Shown: positions 60,666 to 64,000 of the stretch, in pieces | Layout of the letters: every line of letters begins with the position of its first letter | How positions within the stretch are numbered: position 1 is the first letter of the stretch | DNA from: Vigna angularis | Taxonomy: Eukaryota > Streptophyta > Magnoliopsida > Fabales > Fabaceae | Direction: 5' to 3' | Assembly: GCF_016808095.1 (NCBI RefSeq) | Contig: NC_068973.1 | Coordinates: forward strand, 28,762,077 to 28,826,076 | DNA length: 64,000 nt | Notes under the pieces: generated by a model | What the model was told of the DNA's origin: nothing | Database searches by the model: none | What the model saw: the letters and a program-made list of their open reading frames with translations, nothing else | Position numbers and translations under genes: made by a program

Positions 60666-61965
60666 ATTTGGACACTTTCTCTCCTGTTGCCAAGCTCACT
60701 ACTATTAGATTGCTTATTGCCCTTGTAGCCTCTAATAATTGGTTTCTACATCAACTTAATGTAGACAATGCCTTTCTACATGGGGACCTAAATGAAGAAG
60801 TCTACATGGAGCCACCACCTAGTCTAAATATCCATAAAGAGGGTCAGGTTTGCAGGCTTACTAAGTCACTATATGGACTAAAACAAGCCAGTAGGAAATG
60901 GTTTGAAAAATTGTCTTCTTTTCTCATTTCTATCAACTATATCCAATCTAAATCTGATTACTCTCTTTTTTATAAAAAGTACTTATGCAAATTTTACTGC
61001 TTTACTTGTCTATGTAGATGACATCATATTAGCTGGAAACTCCATGACCGAAATCAACCACATAAAGGTTCTATTGCATAATAAATTCCAAATAAAGAAC
61101 CTAGGAGAACTCAAATATTTCCTAGGCTTGGAGGTGGCCATATCTAAAAAGGGAATTCATTTATGTTAGAGAAAGTATGCTTTGGACATCCTTAAGGAAA
61201 CAAGAATGCTGGGATGCAAACCATCCTCTACACCTTTTTTAAGTGATACAAGCTCACTGTATAAAGCAGACAGCTACTTGGATGACCCTGGCTCCTATCG
61301 AAGATTGATAGGGAAGTTGCTCTATCTCACCAATACCAGACCTGATTTGTGCTTTTACATTAATCTATTAAGTCAATTTATGAAATCACCCACTAACTAT
61401 CATTATCGGGCTGTGCAACATGTTCTTAGGTACATAAAATCTAAGCCTTCGGAGGGATTGTTCTTTGGAGCTGATTCTCCAGTTCACCTAAAAGCTTTTA
61501 GTGACTCAGATTGGGCAACGTGTCCAAATACTAGAAGGTCCACTACAGGATTTTGTGTATTCCTTGGATCATCTCTCATTTCATGGAAACCCAAGAAGCA
61601 AAGCGCGGTTTCCAGATCTTCCATCGAGGCAGAATATCGTGCCCTTGCAGCCACTGTATGCGAGATACAGTGGCTTCACTATCTCCTACAAGATCTCAAA
61701 GTATAGGAAGCGGGAACTCCTGCTCTATACTATGACAACAAATCGACGAGACACATAGCTCATAACCAGAGCTTCCACGAAAGGACCAAGCACATAAAGC
61801 TTGATTATCATGTTGTTCGTGAAAAGATACAAGCGAATCTCCTACGGCTTCTTCCGGTTCGATTGGATGAACAACTGGCCGACATCTTCACCAAGTTTCC
61901 CCATCGTGTGCGGTTCAGATCCATAGTTCCCAAGCTTGGATTAGTGAGCATACACCATCCAGCTT
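60666..61965 (+). pseudogene. Copia reverse transcriptase and RNase H, truncated at the N-terminal edge
   Basis: LPPGKKPI is followed directly, out of frame, by [18 protein letters not shown]. The usual 35 or so residues between them, covering the start of reverse transcriptase, are missing, so about 100 bp has been deleted near 60666-60670. Then [30 protein letters not shown], a frameshift near 60990, [14 protein letters not shown] (catalytic YVDD), LKYFLGLEV and a stop near 61168. YALDILKETRML begins a frame through TRPDLCF, SDSDWATCPNTRRSTTGFCVFLGS and SIEAEYRALAA. Then a stop near 61704, and the tail HERTKHIKLDYHVVREK...ADIFTKFP. Confidence 0.92.
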
Positions 61966-61975
61966 GAGGGGAGGC

Positions 61976-62400
61976 TATTGAGTTTTCCTATAACTGCTAG
62001 ATTACTGTTTAGAGACAATAATCGGTATTGTCCCCGTTTTCCCAAGAGCTCTATATATAGAGTTCTCCCTTTTTCATTTGTAATTTTTTGTAACACAAAC
62101 AGATACATATGCTATTACAGAGAATAAATAAAGTGTGCATTTTTCTTACCTCTCACGAAACCTCCGTGCAGATCGCGTTCCACTTTCCCTGAACATCCAT
62201 GGCTCCGTCGCTATGCAGAGCGTTGCTCCACTTCTTTCTCTAGCTTCTGGAAGAGCCTCGAGCTCTTTCTCTCTCTATCAACCGGGACAAAGGGAGTACT
62301 CTGCCAACAACGTCTCCCAATAGACGCTTTATCTCACTCGTGGACTTCCAAGCAAATTGGGTCTTTCCCCTTACATACATGCATTGGCCATATTTTAATA
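61976..62400 (+). repeat. 3' LTR of the older copia element
   Basis: 425 bp, partner of 57211-57636. The frame at 62135-62323 is the LTR sequence and is not a gene. Confidence 0.93.
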
Positions 62401-62405
62401 ATTAT

Positions 62406-63492
62406 GATTTCTCATTTCAACACCACATTCTTACATCTTCATTTGAAGGTACAACAACCACGATAGTAACTAAAATTTTATTAAAAGTAATTCAAATATG
62501 AATTTAATTCTTATTTGATAAAAATAACAAAAAATAAATTTCACATTAAAAAAATTCATAAACCTAATACCATAACCACAACAGCAGTTATATACTTAAA
62601 GAAAAAAAATATCATAGATAAAAAAAGACTCATCCTTAAATAAAAATTGTTAAAAATAATTTAAATATAACTCTAAGTCTTAAATTAAATAAAAAAATTA
62701 AATTAAACAAATTGTTACTTCTCATAGAATATTCTTGTAAGAGATTTGTACATTCACCCGTTATAAACTAAACTAAACAATGATAAATAATTGTTGGTCA
62801 TTCCTTTTATTTTTAGAACAAACTCATATGTACATATCTCCAAAACTAATAGAATTCTAGTTAATATGGAAGTTAACAAAACTTTACCAAACCTTTAACA
62901 AGTCATGCACTTAACTGAATTTATGTGAAAAATTATAAATAAGTCATTATTTATTAATGAGGCCTAACCTCACAAATTAAACATAAAAATACACAAAATA
63001 AATTATTTAAAATGAAAAATTTAATGAAAGGAAAAAGAAAAGTAATATACTCAATTTAGATGATTGAAAATATATTTAAGCATTAACACATTTAAAAAAA
63101 AATCACGTCATTTAATTAAATACACGTAAACATCACTAACATTTTTTTTCAAAATTAAATAATAATAAAAAACTTAATTAGAAGATCAAACTCATCACAT
63201 CGTAACTTGAACGAATAAAAACTTACTTAAGCCTAAAGAAATTGTGATGTTACCTTAAAATTTAATTTCTTAGGAGATAAATTCTAAATAATTTTTACAC
63301 TCAATCATAACAAAAACTCGCCTTAAGCTTTAAGATAATCAAACAACTAGAACCTATTCCCAGAGATGAGATTCTTTGGGTATTTACGTTATTTAAAATC
63401 AATAAATGTATTTCTAAAATCAATTAAATTTTTAAGGACTCTTTTTAAAGTAGATAGAATAATTAAAAAAAATCAGATATAATTACGTGAGA
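62406..63492. other. AT-rich intergenic sequence
   Basis: No gene or structured repeat recognised. Confidence 0.4.
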
Positions 63493-63678
63493 AATAATTA
63501 TTAACTATTCATTTAAGTTATATATTTTTGTATTTGGTTTTTATTTTAAAAGTTGAAGATAAATGTATTATTAATTTTAAAATGTAATAATTATTAACTA
63601 TTCATTTAAGTTATATATTTTTATATTTGGGTTTTATTTTAAAAGTTGAAGATAAAAGAATTATTAAGTTTAAAATGT
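63493..63678. repeat. 93-bp tandem duplication
   Basis: Two copies beginning AATAATTATTAACTATTCAT, offset by 93 bp and alike at most positions. Confidence 0.9.
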
Positions 63679-64000
63679 TTAGTTACATATTGAATATGAC
63701 TATACCAAATTAATGAAATTGGCTTATTATTTTTCCAATGAAATAAATTTTCTCTTAAACAATATTAAAACAATTGAAATCTATTATAATTGTTTTTATT
63801 CTCCAATAAGAGTGATGTAATACATATATGAAATAACATTTTTATCAAAAAAGCTTTTTATAAATAACTTTATTTTACTGTCTAAAGTTTTATATAAACT
63901 GCTTTTTAGAAACAAAAAAAAGTAGTAAAGGCAAAAATACTAAAAAAATGTTAAGAATAAAAACAAAAATCCAATAATTATCAAAGACAAATATAATATT
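63679..64000. other. AT-rich intergenic sequence
   Basis: Nothing recognised. Confidence 0.4.

Larger units (their letters stand above)
57211..62400 (+). mobile_element. Ty1/copia retrotransposon, complete ends, decayed coding region
   Basis: The element is 5.2 kb with LTRs at 57211-57636 and 61976-62400, a primer site TGATATCAGAGC (57637-57648) and a purine tract AGCTTGAGGGGAGG (61960-61974). Perfect 5-bp target duplications ATTAT lie at 57206-57210 and 62401-62405. The LTRs differ at about 30 positions (about 7%) by eye, so it is far older than the element at 3530-8317. Its LTRs start TATTGAG and end TTTAATA instead of TG...CA. The gag-pol order is intact but carries several frameshifts and stops and one deletion. 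Confidence 0.95.

Overview
The window is AT-rich plant nuclear DNA. It has spliced genes with GT-AG introns, a plant-specific Dof factor, a subfamily XI LRR receptor kinase, two proteins with plastid-like N-termini, and many LTR retrotransposons primed from initiator tRNA-Met. The repeat types (a GGTTTAATACG-ended MITE, a CACTAGTAC-ended CACTA element, Ty3/gypsy LTRs with CGCTGAGCG-like motifs, a TRIM with AAAGCGGACAATAT) recall phaseoloid legumes such as Vigna, Phaseolus or Glycine. That assignment is inference; no alignment was run.

Only four genes are well supported: a single-exon Dof zinc-finger factor (11499-12401, +); a six-exon NTF2/SnoaL-like protein, probably plastid-targeted (18350-20367, -); a two-exon LRR receptor-like kinase of 1088 aa (33281-36921, +) carrying the RxGG and RxR motifs known from sulfated-peptide receptors; and a nine-exon thioredoxin-fold/AhpC-TSA-like protein (40805-43108, -) with one apparent GC-AG intron. 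They are not an operon and show no obvious functional link.

Most of the rest is transposon-derived. From the left: a palindromic Mutator-type MITE with 9-bp target duplications (319-860); a fragment of a gypsy-like LTR (about 1040-1890); a decayed copia pol split by a very young copia element (3530-8317, LTRs differing at one site, 5-bp target duplication); a small copia derivative (13514-15805) holding a hAT-like insert; a MITE-like repeat cluster (16.5-17.2 kb); a decayed copia gag and LTR region (21.5-24.4 kb); a non-autonomous CACTA element (24924-26226); a 27-bp minisatellite (27.17-30.14 kb) interrupted by a solo LTR and by a complete TRIM, each with exact 5-bp target duplications; a gypsy 3' end (44.65-46.39 kb); a decayed gag-like region (47.96-48.64 kb); a 167-bp AT microsatellite; a probable hAT-like element (52.24-52.92 kb); and an older copia element (57211-62400) with TA...TA LTR ends and a deletion at the start of reverse transcriptase.

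I found no tRNA, rRNA or CRISPR. I see no convincing new enzymatic system. The most unusual structures are the interrupted 27-bp minisatellite, the near-perfect palindromic MITE and the nested-insertion chronology. Long intervals are AT-rich and appear non-coding.
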